Below, one piece after another: positions 44,981 through 56,421 of a stretch of DNA of 64,000 nt. Source of the stretch: Siphonodentalium dalli (lineage: Eukaryota; Mollusca; Scaphopoda; Gadilida; Siphonodentaliidae); NCBI GenBank assembly GCA_032622095.1, contig CP136062.1, positions 11,435,710 through 11,499,709 of the forward strand, written 5' to 3'. The position numbers were made by a program, and so were the translations under genes. Under the pieces are notes generated by a model, which saw nothing but the letters and a program-made list of their open reading frames with translations, did not search any database and was not told the origin of the DNA. Every line of letters starts with the position of its first letter. Positions within the stretch are counted from its first letter, which is position 1.

Positions 44981-46978
44981 CCCGATGCCTGGTAAGGACA
45001 GTAGCTCCATGCCCGGTAAGGACAGTAGCTCCCTGTACGAGCCAGGTGCATGGTAAGGACAGTGGTTCCATGTACGAGCCCGATGCATGGTAAGGACAGT
45101 AACTCCATATACGAGCCCGATGCCTGGTAAGGACAGTAACTCCATCTACGAGCCCGATGCCTGGTAAGTACAGTAGCTCCATCTACGACCCCGATGCCTT
45201 GTAAGGACAGTAGCTCCATCTACGAGCCCGATGCCTGGTAAGGTCAGTAGCTCCATTTACGACCCCTATGCATTGTAAGGACAGTAGCTCCATATACGAG
45301 CCCGATGCCTGGTAAGGACAGTAGCTCCATCTACGAGCCCGATGCATGGTAAGGACAGTAGCTCCATGTACGACCCCGATGCCTGGTAAGGACAGTAGCT
45401 CCATCTACGAGCTCGATGCCTTGTAAGGACATTAGCTCCATGTACGAGCCCGATGCCTGGTAAGGACAGTAGCTCCATCTACGACCCCTGTGCCTTGTTG
45501 GGACAGTAGCTCCATGTTCGAGCCCGATGCCTGGTAAGGACAGTAGCTCCATCTACGACCCTATAACTTGTAAGGACAGTAGCTCCATGTACGAGACCGA
45601 TGCCTGGTAGGACAGTAGCTCCATCTACGACCCCTATGCCTTGTAATGACAGTAGCTCCATCTACGACCCCGATGCCTGAAAAGGACAGTAGCTCCATCT
45701 ACGAGCCCGATGCCTGGTATGGACAGTAGCTCCATGTACGAGCCCGACGCCCGGTAAGGACAGTAGATCCATGTACGAGCCCGATGCCTGGTAAGGACAG
45801 TAGCTCCATGTACGAGCCCGATGCCATGTAAGGACAGTAGCTCCATCTACGAGCCAGATCTCTGGTATGGACAGTAGATCCATCTACGATCCCGTTGCCT
45901 GGTAAGGACAGTAGCTCCATCTACGACCCCGATACCTGGTAAGGCCAGTAGCTCCATCTACGAGCCCGATGCCTGGTAAGGACAGTAGCTTCATGTACGA
46001 GCCCGATGCCTGGTAAGGACAGTAGCTCCATGTACGAGCCCGATGCCTGGTAAGGACAATAGCTCCATCTACGACCCCGATGCCTGGTAAGGACAGTAGC
46101 TCCATGTACGAGCCCGATACCTGGTAAGGACAGTAGCTCCATGTACGAGCCCGATGCATTGTAAGGACAGTAGCTCCATCTACGAGCCCAATGCCTTGTA
46201 AGGACAGTAGCTCCATCTACGAGCCCGATGCCTGGTAAGGACAGTAGCTCCATGTACGAGCCCGATGCCTGGTAAGGAAAGTTTCTCCATCTACGAGCAG
46301 TAGCTCCATGTACGAGCCCGATGCATTGTAAGGACAGTAGCTCCATCTACGAGCCCGATGCCTTGTAAGGACAGTAGCTCCATCTACGACCCCGATGCCT
46401 GGTAAGGACATTAGCTCCACCTACGACCCCGATGCCTGGTAAGGAGAGTAGCTCCACCTACGAGCCCGATGCCTGGTAAGGACAGTAGCTTCGTGTACGA
46501 CCCAGATGCCTGGTAAGGACAGAAGCTCCATCTACGAGCCCGATGCCTGGTAAGGACAGTAGCTTCGTGTACGACCCCGATGCCTGGTAAGGACAGTAGC
46601 TCCATCTACGAGCCCGATGCCTTGTAAGGACAGTAGCTCCATCTACGAGCCCGATGCCTGGTAAGGACAGTAACTCTCTCTACGAGCCCGATGCCTGGTA
46701 AGGACAGTAGCTCCATCTACGACCCCTATGTCTTGTAAGGACAGTAGCTCCATCTACGAGCCCGATGCCTTGTAAGGACAGTAGCTCCATCTACGAGCCC
46801 GATGCCTGGTAAGGACAGTACCTCCATCTACGAGCCCGATGCCATGTAAGGACAGTAGGTCCATGTACGAGCCCGATGCCTGGTAAGGACAGTAACTCCA
46901 TCTACGAGCCCGATGCCTGGTATGGACAGTAGCTCCATCTACGAGCCCGATGCCTGGTAAGGACAGTAGCTCCATGTA
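44981..46978. repeat. 37-bp minisatellite, about 54 units
   Basis: The unit is CTCCATCTACGAGCCCGATG followed by CCTGGTAAGGACAGTAG. Variation concentrates at CCATCTAC/CCATGTAC, GAGCCC/GACCCC and CTGGTAAG/CTTGTAAG, and the period is almost constant (a few deleted units near 45,010, 45,590 and 46,295). Minus-strand open frames inside are by-products: consensus units put TAG in one frame. Confidence 0.97.
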
Positions 46979-48115
46979 CGAAACAATTATTATCTCCAGT
47001 TTTCCTAAGAAAGTTGGGATAAAAATTAAGCCGTGGAGAACCAGACAGTCCCACAAGTCATCCAATTGACACGTTTATCGGTTCAAAAGAGCTAGAAATA
47101 GCAATATCATGGACAAAACCATGGGGTCGGACAAGCATATCTAGTGCAAAAACAGATTAGCTCAGGTGGGATTTTCCGACACGTAGGCTGGGGGTGGTGG
47201 TTGTCAAAATAAGCCCAAAGCATTTTTTCCGTGACAAAATAAATTTTTTTCCTCACACCTTTTATTGGATTTTTACTAGTTTGTACTGGTTTGTAACACT
47301 AAGAAATAAATAATAAGGAACTGCAGCAAAACTAGGGCCATTTTGATGTTAGTTTGTGCCTCTTTAGGACAAGGGAAAGTATTCTAAATGCAGCTGAATC
47401 GCACACGCAGTATTCTATGTAGTTAACATCAAATGAGGATAACTTTAAAGAATTGAAATAATTAATGCCAAATCTGGTCAAACATGGACATTAAACACTG
47501 ATCTATACACTGATGTATAAAGAAAAAAACATGTAACATACTTAGACTTGTGAGACACAATTATCTCATATGTGACAAAAGAGATAGAAAATGGTAATAA
47601 TTCACAATCTCATGAATGAGTTAATACAGGTTTCTATTAATTTTTTGTTTTAATTATATGCTTTACTCTCACATGCTACACTTGAGCAGTCCAATCTAAA
47701 TAATGCCTTTTCTGAACTCATGCAAGATTCCTGAATTCATACAAGATAAACTGTGAACGTTATAAAATTCCTAACCAATCCTGACCAATCTGAATCTATT
47801 GGAATCAATCATAACATTAACTTCCATTGGTGCTCATGGGTGCTCTAGTGTATTGCTATATGTGCGATAAACATGTTTTAGTAATGTCTAATGACTCTGG
47901 GTGGCACGTAGCATATAATAATTTAACATATCTGATATAATACAATCACATATCTGGTGTTACCGGTAAACAATATCACATATCTGGTGTAAAACAAAAT
48001 CACCTATCTGGAGTAGAGCAATATCACCTACCTGGTGTATAGACATAATAGTTTTATAAATTTCAAAGGGCTGCCATTTAAAAGCCAAGCCATCACATAG
48101 GTGTTTCAAATATGA
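46979..48115. other. No gene; short tandem repeat at 47,945-48,045
   Basis: Only the ~27-bp repeat listed next is recognised. Confidence 0.45.
47945..48045. repeat. ~27-bp tandem repeat, four copies
   Basis: TCACATATCTGGTGT recurs near 47,946, 47,975, 48,000 (TCACCTATCTGGAGT) and 48,027 (TCACCTACCTGGTGT), separated by AAAC/GAGCAATA-type linkers. Confidence 0.85.
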
Positions 48116-49015
48116 TTGCTGTGTTACGTAGCATCGGTGACGAAAAAAACCTGGGCGAAGGAGACACTTCATGGTTTAAAGGAAAGTGGAATTCTGGCTG
48201 ATGTTCTGACAACAGTTTCTGATGGGGATGCCGCAACTGGTTTAGCAGCACAGGAGTTGTTTGAAGAGGACATAACCGATTCGCAACCCTTGCACCAGCT
48301 GAATACCACACATGTTTCCAGGAATCATAGAAAGTTTATTCGACACCACAAAATACTTCCTGATGTTATCGTTGGTTCGACTGCTAAATCCCGAGATCAA
48401 ACACAGGGCAAGATGGCAATAAACTTATCAGACCGATGTGGTGCGGAAATAAGAAATGCTTTAACAAAATTCCCAAGAAACTTTCAGCTTATTAAGAATA
48501 AACGTTCATATGTGTGTGACGTTGTAACACAATGTTACCAGGGCAGGCTCATCAAAAGTAACTTTTTGCCCAAATAATTCAAACTAAAGAAATCACCTCA
48601 GTCTGAAGAAGTCATTCGTGAACTTGTAAATCATTGACTCAATCCTACCATGCTCGATAAAACCTGTGCGAACACCAACACCCAAAAGGTGGACAGTTTT
48701 AATCGAGCCTTAACAACGGCAATTCCAAAAAATGTGACAATTTCAATGAATGTGTTCGGCCGGGCACATTCAGTATGCCATTCAATAAATTGTGGAGTAT
48801 CAAATTCAATAAAAAGTTTGTGTGATAATCTTGGCTGCAAAATGGCCGATGGTTCAAAGGTTGACAGATCATTACATCAAGATCAGCAGGACACTGAGCG
48901 CAGACGTCAGCACAAGAGAACGATGAAGGCTAAACGTACTCGTGTCGATAAAAGAAAAATGCTATATGACTTGTATGAGCAACACCAGGAGGTTATTAAG
49001 TACAAACAAAACTAA
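48116..49015 (+). pseudogene. Mutator/Kolobok-like transposase, C-terminal part with two stops
   Basis: The frame runs 48,116-49,015 and is broken only by TAA at 48,575 and TGA at about 48,635. It reads VLTTVSDGDAATGLAAQELF (catalytic DGD region), HVSRNHRKFIRHHKILPD, MAINLSDRCGAEIRNALTKF, then CANTNTQKVDSFNRALTTA and VFGRAHSVCHSINCGVSN. These blocks, in this order, are those of the Mutator-like transposase domain proteins of invertebrates. A basic C-terminus (RRQHKRTMKAKRTRVDKRKM) ends at a natural TAA. The N-terminal third is missing. It is a different lineage from the fragment at 21,710, in opposite orientation. Confidence 0.75.
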
Positions 49016-49154
49016 AAAATGCCACCCACAAGTACCTCTAAAACTGATGACATTGTAACCGCAGAATATTCATATGGAAAATAATATAAGGGGAAGAGGG
49101 TTAATATAAAAAAACATCTGTCAAATAATACCTAATGTTAGGTCCTATATGATA

Positions 49155-49520
49155 CATGGTGGATTACATCCCAAAAAGTCCTCGTTCAACTTGCAGCTCA
49201 ATCTCCCCTGATTATCTTGTTGACTTTCCCCAACACAAATGGGCGGAGTTAATACATCCCCTCTGTCCACATAAATGGCTAGCTTCTTGTGTTCCTGTGT
49301 CCCTGAATGGCGGTATCTGCTGGCGCGTCAGTTGGTCCCGAATAACTAGGGCTAGTCGATGGGTCTTCATGCGTTTATATACGCCGCCTGACCATTTAAC
49401 CCATATCACCTCATATCCCTGGTGCGTAGTTCCACGCCATAGCATGCAGGTCCCAAATGGGCACCCAAGTCGACTTCTTATGTTCAGTTTTGATGTATAA
49501 TTTGTATAGAAAGTGTTCAT
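49155..49520 (-). pseudogene. His-Me finger (HNH-like) nuclease fragment
   Basis: The minus frame 49,520-49,212 reads GCPFGTCMLWRGTTHQGYEV, then KTHRLALVIRDQL and ASHLCGQRGCINSAHL. A tryptophan-glycine start, HR, then SHLC-x4-C-INxxHL is the zinc-binding, catalytic core of His-Me finger homing-type nucleases. A frameshift near 49,212 leads into DNQGRLSCKLNEDFLG, the expected next segment (N-x2-R-x-x-C). Nothing before residue ~15 or after ~125 is recognised, so the parent element is unknown. Confidence 0.6.
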
Positions 49521-50131
49521 TTTAAGATTTTTAATAGAAATTTGTGAGGGAGTTTGACTAAAATTCTATACTAGGACCTGGAATGGCTGGATAAGATGAT
49601 GTATGTTTTTGGTTTGAATCTGCTTTATGTTAGAAGGAACCAATTGTTTTCCATAGGCGACAATACTAACATATATTGATACTGTTTAATTCCTTCTAAC
49701 CTAGTGTTATCTCTCTGCCTACGTATCACGTCAAACAGAAGCTTGGAAATGTAACCCAAACAGAATACAGAAGACCAGGAAAGTTTATTTGTGAGTCTAC
49801 CTCATGGAAACTGTGCACATGATTCCTATATGAGTTGCCCGGATTCAACAGATTACTGTATATTGGATGATATACTGCGTACGATTTTCATGGGTTGGCT
49901 CACCACCAGCTCACATTAGTGTTATTTTGTATGCATATTATTTACTTGTTTCTGTTCATTTCTTATTTCTTTGTTTATGTCTCTCTCGTTGATACACATA
50001 TTCCAAGCCATGCCTGCCAAATATGCTATAACACAACTGACAAAACATATCAACTCTTACACTTTCGCCACACAAACACAGTATTAATAATGTATATTAT
50101 TGCCCCCATCTATTAAGTAATGTACACATAA
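49521..50131. other. No feature recognised
   Basis: No supported gene or repeat. The hydrophobic 73-codon frame at 49,895-50,116 has no known motif. Confidence 0.4.
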
Positions 50132-50790
50132 TTGAACCTGTACCGGGTAAGAGTGGGTATGTACCATGCACGTGCAACAAGACCACCAAAGGCAAAATTC
50201 TTATGCAGAAATACTATTGATGTCATCATGCTTTTCTTTGAGTTACGTGTCAAGGGACTATCTGTTGAACATTCTTTCCGGACAATCCTCAGATGTTATA
50301 TGACAATCGACTTACGTTTACTAACATATAGACGTCTTGGACGTTTAAATCCATTGATCGGAAATGTACACACTGAATCTAATTCGACTAATTTGTCAAA
50401 TCCAAAATTGAAATTTCTTGAAATCTTAAAACGCGAATAATACTCATGATAGGAGGCCCCTCTTGTACTCATTTTACACCCATAAGGCATCTTAATATGC
50501 AACGTTTAAACCCTAAAATAGATGTTATTGCTGCTGAATCTGAATACTTGGTTTTTATAAAAGCAAGCGATTCCAATCACGGTTTGACTCTTCCAGGATG
50601 TCATAAATCTGAAAGACAAGACAGGGTCTCCGAAACGCGAGGAGGAGGTGTTGCTGTCTATATTCGCAATAATTTTTCTTTTATACGAAGATATGCATTT
50701 GAAAATAGGGAACCATAATGTGTTTTGATTGATATACAATTACTCAAGGCGAATGTTCGATTTGGAGTGTTTTTTGTAGGCCACCAGATG
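50132..50790 (+). pseudogene. LINE endonuclease (APE-type) N-terminal fragment
   Basis: The frame 50,446-50,718 reads RHLNMQRLNPKIDVIAAESE, then LTLPGCHKSERQDRVSETR and GGGVAVYIRNNFSF. This is the order of an APE-type LINE endonuclease: N-terminal 'what goes on' strand, GY.. loop, and RGGGVA(I/V)Y.. block. Beyond a TAA at 50,716 the sequence continues with VLIDIQLLKANVRFGV and, frame-shifted, a CRPPDG near 50,780 (the YRPP block). It is then cut off by the GTCC repeat. The preceding frame (50,132-50,440) may be the 5' part. Lineage CR1/L2-like, uncertain. Confidence 0.7.
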
Positions 50791-51010
50791 GGTTGTCCGT
50801 CCGTCGTACGTCCGTCCGTCGTCCGTCTGTCCGTCCGTCCGTCCGCTTTTGGTTTCCGGATGATAACTTTAGATTGAATTGAACCATATTTGGTATGTTA
50901 GTTTAACACACCAAAATACAGATCAAGTTCGAATATTGGTTTCGTCCGCATGATTTTGACTGAGTTATGCCTCTTTTTCGAATTATATTTTACCTGATTT
51001 ACCTTTGTGG
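50791..51010 (+). repeat. (GTCC)n and adjoining dispersed repeat
   Basis: GTCCGTCCGTCGTACGTCC-type units to about 50,848, then TTTCCGGATGATAACTTTAG, TTGAACCATATTTGGTATGT and ATACAGATCAAGTTCGAATA. The combination is a widespread invertebrate repeat 5' end; only one copy is seen here. Confidence 0.7.
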
Positions 51011-51458
51011 CTATTTATGGTATTTGTCGGCTCTTAATTCTCCATAAAAGCCTGCATTTTGATCATCAGAAAGCATGATTTGGAACAGTAAACACGGAAG
51101 TGAAACGCCTGCTAAATCCACCAGTGTTGGGCGCGCATCACAATTGCACCGATTCATTTCGCAATCGAGTTAATTCGTCACAGAATCCTGATAAAAAAAA
51201 GTCATATTACACACTTGGGAGTACAATATGACATTCGGGAGTCAAATATTACTTTTTTCCCGGATTATATCACGTGGCAGTTTTTGCCCAATCAGAAAAG
51301 GTGTAAGTTAAGGGATGGATACTAATACTATTTATTCAGATTCTAGAATTATGCAATGAAGATTAAGATATGCGAACTTCAAGAGTTTTTTTGCTGACTA
51401 GATCCAGACAAATGCTTTAATAAAAATGTCTTGTAGTTCTTATGTGCGTCTGTGCATA

Positions 51459-51462
<4 letters not shown>
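51011..51462. other. No feature recognised
   Basis: No supported gene or repeat. Confidence 0.45.

Positions 51463-51517
<55 letters not shown>
51463..51517. repeat. (TA)n microsatellite
   Basis: A 55-base uninterrupted TA run. Confidence 0.98.
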
Positions 51518-51521
<4 letters not shown>

Positions 51522-51994
51522 TATAAAGAAATAAAGAAAATATAAGCGAAATACAGATCACAAGCGCCCGGAGGGCGCGCGTGGTGTTTATTTTGCTTAT
51601 AAATCGGACGCCATGATTATAACATATTTATAACACCCAATCAGCCCGAGAAATTTACAATCAGTGATGAGTTTCTCTTACCAATTAAATATGTGGCCAG
51701 TCTTACAAACCTGGTCCGGTGAATACATATCAACACTCCATATTCGATATTACACCCATATAGTTTAATGCATTGTTAACTATCTTATAATGGAGTCCGT
51801 AGTTGTTGTGTTAATCTTGGTCATTAATTAAAGATCACTCAACACTTCTCTTCTGTTGTGCATTATTCCTTCATATTGGATTTATTTATTTATTCCATGC
51901 ATTCGAAGCCGGATTTATAATATCACAAGCATCACCTTCGACCAATGTAAATATCCAATGGGGTCCGGTTACCGACCTTTATTATTTTGATTAT
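51518..51994. other. No gene recognised
   Basis: Contains GGTCCGGTTACCGACCTTTA (51,962), the inverted partner of AATAAAGGTCGGTCACCGGA at 52,481. Confidence 0.5.
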
Positions 51995-52295
51995 CTTTTA
52001 GTTGTTGTCTGTATGCGCTGTAAAACGGTCTGTCATTGATTACATTTGTCCATTGTGTTGGTGAGGGGGGCAACTAAATGTGCCACTGTTCAGGACAGTA
52101 ACTACCGACTACCGGATTTCGCCCACAAAGCGAATGCCCATGCAACGAGTCCGAATACCAACCCCAATCTGAAGTTTTAGCATGGCGAACTCGATATTAC
52201 AAACCGTTCTGATTTAATTACTAATATTTATATCAATGGCATAATGTATCGCCCCTGTCGTCCACGTCGCTACGGCCCAGAATTTGCTTGTTATA
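51995..52295 (+). repeat. ~300-bp direct duplication, left copy
   Basis: From TTTTAGTTGTTGTCTGTATG to GGCCCAGAATTTGCTTGTTA. It aligns with 52,552-52,850 at roughly 85-90% identity over its whole length. Confidence 0.93.
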
Positions 52296-52480
52296 ATAAA
52301 ACATAGTATCACAGTCCATATTAGTAATGGTCACCTCGGCGGACACATCATAAGTTTGAATTACCGGGAGTGCATAATTGGTCAATCAAGGTGTCCACCG
52401 CGAATACAATGCATATGCCTATTGTAATCACAAAAGACCGTTTGATAGAACATGCGACGACTTAAAGATCATTACAATAA

Positions 52481-52502
52481 ATAAAGGTCGGTCACCGGAC
52501 CT
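52481..52502. repeat. Short inverted repeat with 51,962
   Basis: AATAAAGGTCGGTCACCGGACC is the reverse complement of GGTCCGGTTACCGACCTTTATT at 51,962 apart from one base. Together they bracket the left copy of the duplication. Confidence 0.85.
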
Positions 52503-52551
52503 CATTAGATAACTTCCATTGATAGAGGGCGCATTGGCGTGCTATCAACAT

Positions 52552-52850
52552 CCTTTAGTTGTTGCCTACATGCGCTGTAAAACGATCTGTCGTTGATTAC
52601 ATTTGTCCATTGTGTTGGTGAGGGGGCTACTAAATGTGACACTGTTCCGGACAGTAACTACCGGATTTCGCCCACAACGCAAATACACATGCAACTCGTT
52701 CGCACACCAACCCTAATCTGAAGTGTTAGCATGTCGAACTCGGTATTACAAACTGTTCTGATTTAATTACTAACATTTATATCAATGGCACAATGTGTCG
52801 CCCCTGTCGTCCGTGTCGCTACGTCCCTGCATTTGCTTGCTCACTATGCA
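52552..52850 (+). repeat. ~300-bp direct duplication, right copy
   Basis: Same landmarks as the left copy: ATGCGCTGTAAAACGATCTG, TTACATTTGTCCATTGTGTT and GTCGCCCCTGTCGTCCGTGT. It ends immediately before the LINE-derived frame. Confidence 0.93.
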
Positions 52851-52862
52851 ATGTGAGTAATG

Positions 52863-53538
52863 ACAAGGCTACGAAGCAACTTTTTGTTACTATCGCACAG
52901 CTGAATCTCACTTCGCCCGGGGGTGTCCTTTCATAAGAAAAGTTGAATCCGATCATAAGGACCAGATGATTGCTCACGTTTATGAGGAATTCTCATCAGA
53001 AGCAAAAGTAGCTAATAAACACCATTGGAAGTTCCTGGTCAACAACGCAATGATGTCCAACTCTAGAAACGAATGGCTCCAACTCGTATCAACACAGAGT
53101 GACCTCGGTAGTTTCGCTACCGTCCAAACAAATATACACATGTCCCATCTTTGGAAAGCATGTCACAAATACCCCAGACACAAGCAATTGTACTTTCTCA
53201 TTGTGCAACTACTATGCATGTTGAAATTCGATGAGGACGTTGTGTGCATAAGGTGTGGAAAAATGTATAATGATACGGTTAATCATATTTTTCACGACTG
53301 TTCTTTTCTAATCGACTCAAGAAATGACACTTGGTATCGTTTTCTCTCACAATTCCACATTGACAGTTATATATGCATTGGTGACCTCCCCGTGGACGAA
53401 CAAATGCTCATGTTTATTGGATATATCCCAACTTATCTCCATGGCATCGCTGAAGATGTCCTGGAGATTCACTACACTGTTCTCCAGATTTCATTCCTGT
53501 ATCTAACCATCCATGTGTGGATAAATTTCATCATGTAA
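52863..53538 (+). CDS. LINE reverse transcriptase C-terminal part, open
   Basis: One frame is open from just after a TAA/TGA pair (52,857-52,862) to TAA at 53,536, about 225 codons. It reads YRTAESHFARGCPFIRKVES, then SNSRNEWLQLVS, and the knuckle CIRCGKMYNDTVNHIFHDC followed by RNDTWYRFLSQF. The position of the CCHC knuckle near the end and the W-x-R context suggest a LINE polymerase C-terminus. There is no polymerase core in this window, so it is a 5'-truncated copy. AATAAA lies at 53,831. The lineage differs from the fragments at 35 kb and 39 kb. Confidence 0.5.
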
Positions 53539-55874
53539 TCGTGTATGTGTAGATGCGCATGTTACGGTTCCTATGCCACTATATATGTGTGTCCATTTAT
53601 ATTGTCTTGTGTCTGTGTTTGTACAAAATTGTGTGTGCATGAGAGAGATAATATTTTTTCCTCCAAGTTGGAAATAACAAACGCGCTTTACTTCCCACAC
53701 ACTTTATTGAACTGGAGCCATGTATACCTGCCCCTTCTCCAGTTGAATATCTGGGAACTTTATCACATTGATAACACAGTGCACGTATAACTAGAATGCA
53801 CTCAGAGAGATGCCAACGTGCGCAAACATGTAATAAACAATAATTTAAAAAAATAATTTCACTGTATTTTACTTAGTTTATTTTATTTTATTTAATGTTA
53901 GCAAAAAAAGACAATTACCATTTCTCATTTCATCACAGATAAAAGGCAAATTATTATATTAATCATTTAAGTAATTAAAACCAATTCCATGTTGCCGAAA
54001 GGATGAAACTTTAATATCGATTACATTTTTTTCAGCAGCATATTTTCATTTTCATTTTCCGATAGTCAAAGTTGACCAAAGGAGCAATTATAAGAAATAA
54101 TTAATACCATTTGTGTAAATATTGATAGCAGGCAATATGCAACAATAAATATCAATAATTAATCAATAATTAATCAATAACGATCATTTTATGTAATAAT
54201 AAACTCTTCAAACGGTGTTTGTGTCAACAAATGCGTTTTGTTTTGTGTTACGTCATTCGTCGTATTTGACCCGGAACTCGGCTGAAGGTTAGGCTATTCA
54301 GCCTATTGCGTCGAATTATGAAATCGCGTTTTGAATGCTCTCTTTTCCCCCACGATGAAAAGAGGTCTTCGCATGAACCAAAAATGATAAAACTTCCCAA
54401 TTATAAGTAAAAATACCCAAATGAAGGAGTCTATGTAGGTCCCGAAGGAGTCTATAGACTCTTTGATGTAGAGTTCTGATGGAGAAAATGTAGGTCGATC
54501 TATTTTTGTCATAACTCTGACGTATTTTGACCTGGGAGAAAAAATCGAAATCGAGGCTCACTACGAGCATGCCAGTTTTAAATATAGAAACAGGGAATCT
54601 CGACAAATGGCGATATCGGCGACAAACAAATAATCGAAAACAACACATAAAATAAACATATCAAAAACGCAGCACAGTAAAAATGTCAGAACGCCACGAG
54701 TTTTTACGTCGTTTTTGGTGACGTCATGGAGTGAAACGGATTAGGGTGACACCAACCTACGAATCTGTCTGATCGCCATACTGTTGCGCGAGCGCACGTA
54801 AATATATTTCTTAGTTAGTACTGTTCCTAAACCACTTGGCGGTTTTCGTTCCAAAAAACACCTCATAATTATCGAATTATAATTAGGTCGATATTACCGT
54901 TTTACGAGCATTATATTTCACAACATGACGCATCGAAGCATCTATTCCTGCTATGGTAGAAATACAGAGTGCTTGGTTCAATTATGTGCAAATAATTGAA
55001 AATGACTGGAAATTGGCTGTGACCACGGAACGTATATTCCAGAGCGCATGAAGCCGATATGTCAACTGTTCGTGTATATGCCAATCTAGCTATGAGTGTA
55101 TAGTTAACACTTCCATGACTAGAACTTCCTGAAATGTTGCGAAAACCCTATGGCAATGCATTATCTTATATATGCGAGGAAGACTGGCATATATAACATT
55201 GGCCCAAATTGGCCTAACACTATTTGCCTTGACCCAGTAAGCCAGTGCATTCTCTTATATATTCGATTCCCCCATGGAACATGAACATATATCGGATGGT
55301 CAGGTGGAAACCAGTATACCCCCTTCTACAAAAAAGGTATAATTATCAAACATTTCAGATACAGGCAACAACACACCAGCAGTAAGTATCCATTCAACAC
55401 ACATGTCCATACATGTATTACATATATTTGAGGAGCCCCCCTGGACAAAGCATTGCAGACATAATCATACTGGAATCAATGATTTATATGTATTGTTGGC
55501 ACGTAAAGCGATAACACAGATAGGAAATAGAATATCAATCAAATACATAAACAAAAACTGAATGACTCTCCTCCATAAGGCAGCCATCCACCCCACAGCA
55601 ATTAGAAACACGCATCAGTAAATTATAGACACCTCTCCAGCTGTTAGGAAATTCCTTAATAATCTCTAGATGATGCATGGTGGATAACTATTCACTGGTC
55701 CCAAGTGAAGAATCGTTCTTAATAAAACATTAATAAAATATAACTGCACATAATCATCGTAATAAACAGATACTTGAGATTCTTCAAAACTTAAAACTTA
55801 TTCTGTTGACGATAAAACCAAAACTGCATTGTAATTCCGACAAAAAATGGTGGAAATTGACATGCGGAACCCCA
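53539..55874. other. No gene recognised
   Basis: Contains an AAT/TTAATCAATAAT run near 54,140-54,180 and one TGACGTCA at 54,719-54,726. The overlapping minus frames at 54,303-54,648 have no domain. Confidence 0.4.
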
Positions 55875-56070
55875 AATTCGAACTTGACCTGTATTTTGAG
55901 CTACTAAACTCACATGCCAAATTTCATTCCATTCCGTTAAGACTTACTAAAGATGTTATCCGTATACGAAATATGAGTGCAAATTCCAAAAACTCGGGCG
56001 GAAACCAAACTCCAAGTAGACCTGTATCTTTGGCTAGTAAACTCACATACCAAATTTCAGCATATTTGTA
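55875..56070. repeat. Two-copy ~130-bp repeat (…CACATGCCAAATTTC…)
   Basis: GACCTGTATTTTGAGCTACT with AAACTCACATGCCAAATTTC (55,886) and GACCTGTATCTTTGGCTAGT with AAACTCACATACCAAATTTC (56,019) are successive copies. Confidence 0.8.
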
Positions 56071-56421
56071 AACGCATGTATTACAAACATAAATGAGACA
56101 GTGCATAAGTATTTAAGAATAATATACCTGGATATGCAATGTAAGATACATATTATTTAAAAAACAAACAAATACAAAGAACACATTACCAATTCAATAT
56201 ACAAGTAAATGGGATGATTGTCTGCTTAACTCAGACATGCATTGGAAGAACAACATTGTTCGGACACAAGCTAAATATATCAGCGTACATAGATATGCAA
56301 CATGTTGGACGTAAATATTTACATAATTTTATATTGGACGGATTCGGTTCCCAAATAAGCACATAGTGAGCGTATACCCGTTATTCTGTTGAATGTCGAG
56401 GACAGCTTTGAAAACACATTT

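Noticed and set aside
44981-46978. Chain of minus-strand open frames (60-141 codons) reading as a 37-residue repeat protein
   Set aside because: 37 bp is not a multiple of three, so the frames simply rotate, and the common unit variant places TAG in one frame of every three units. No start context or continuity supports a protein.
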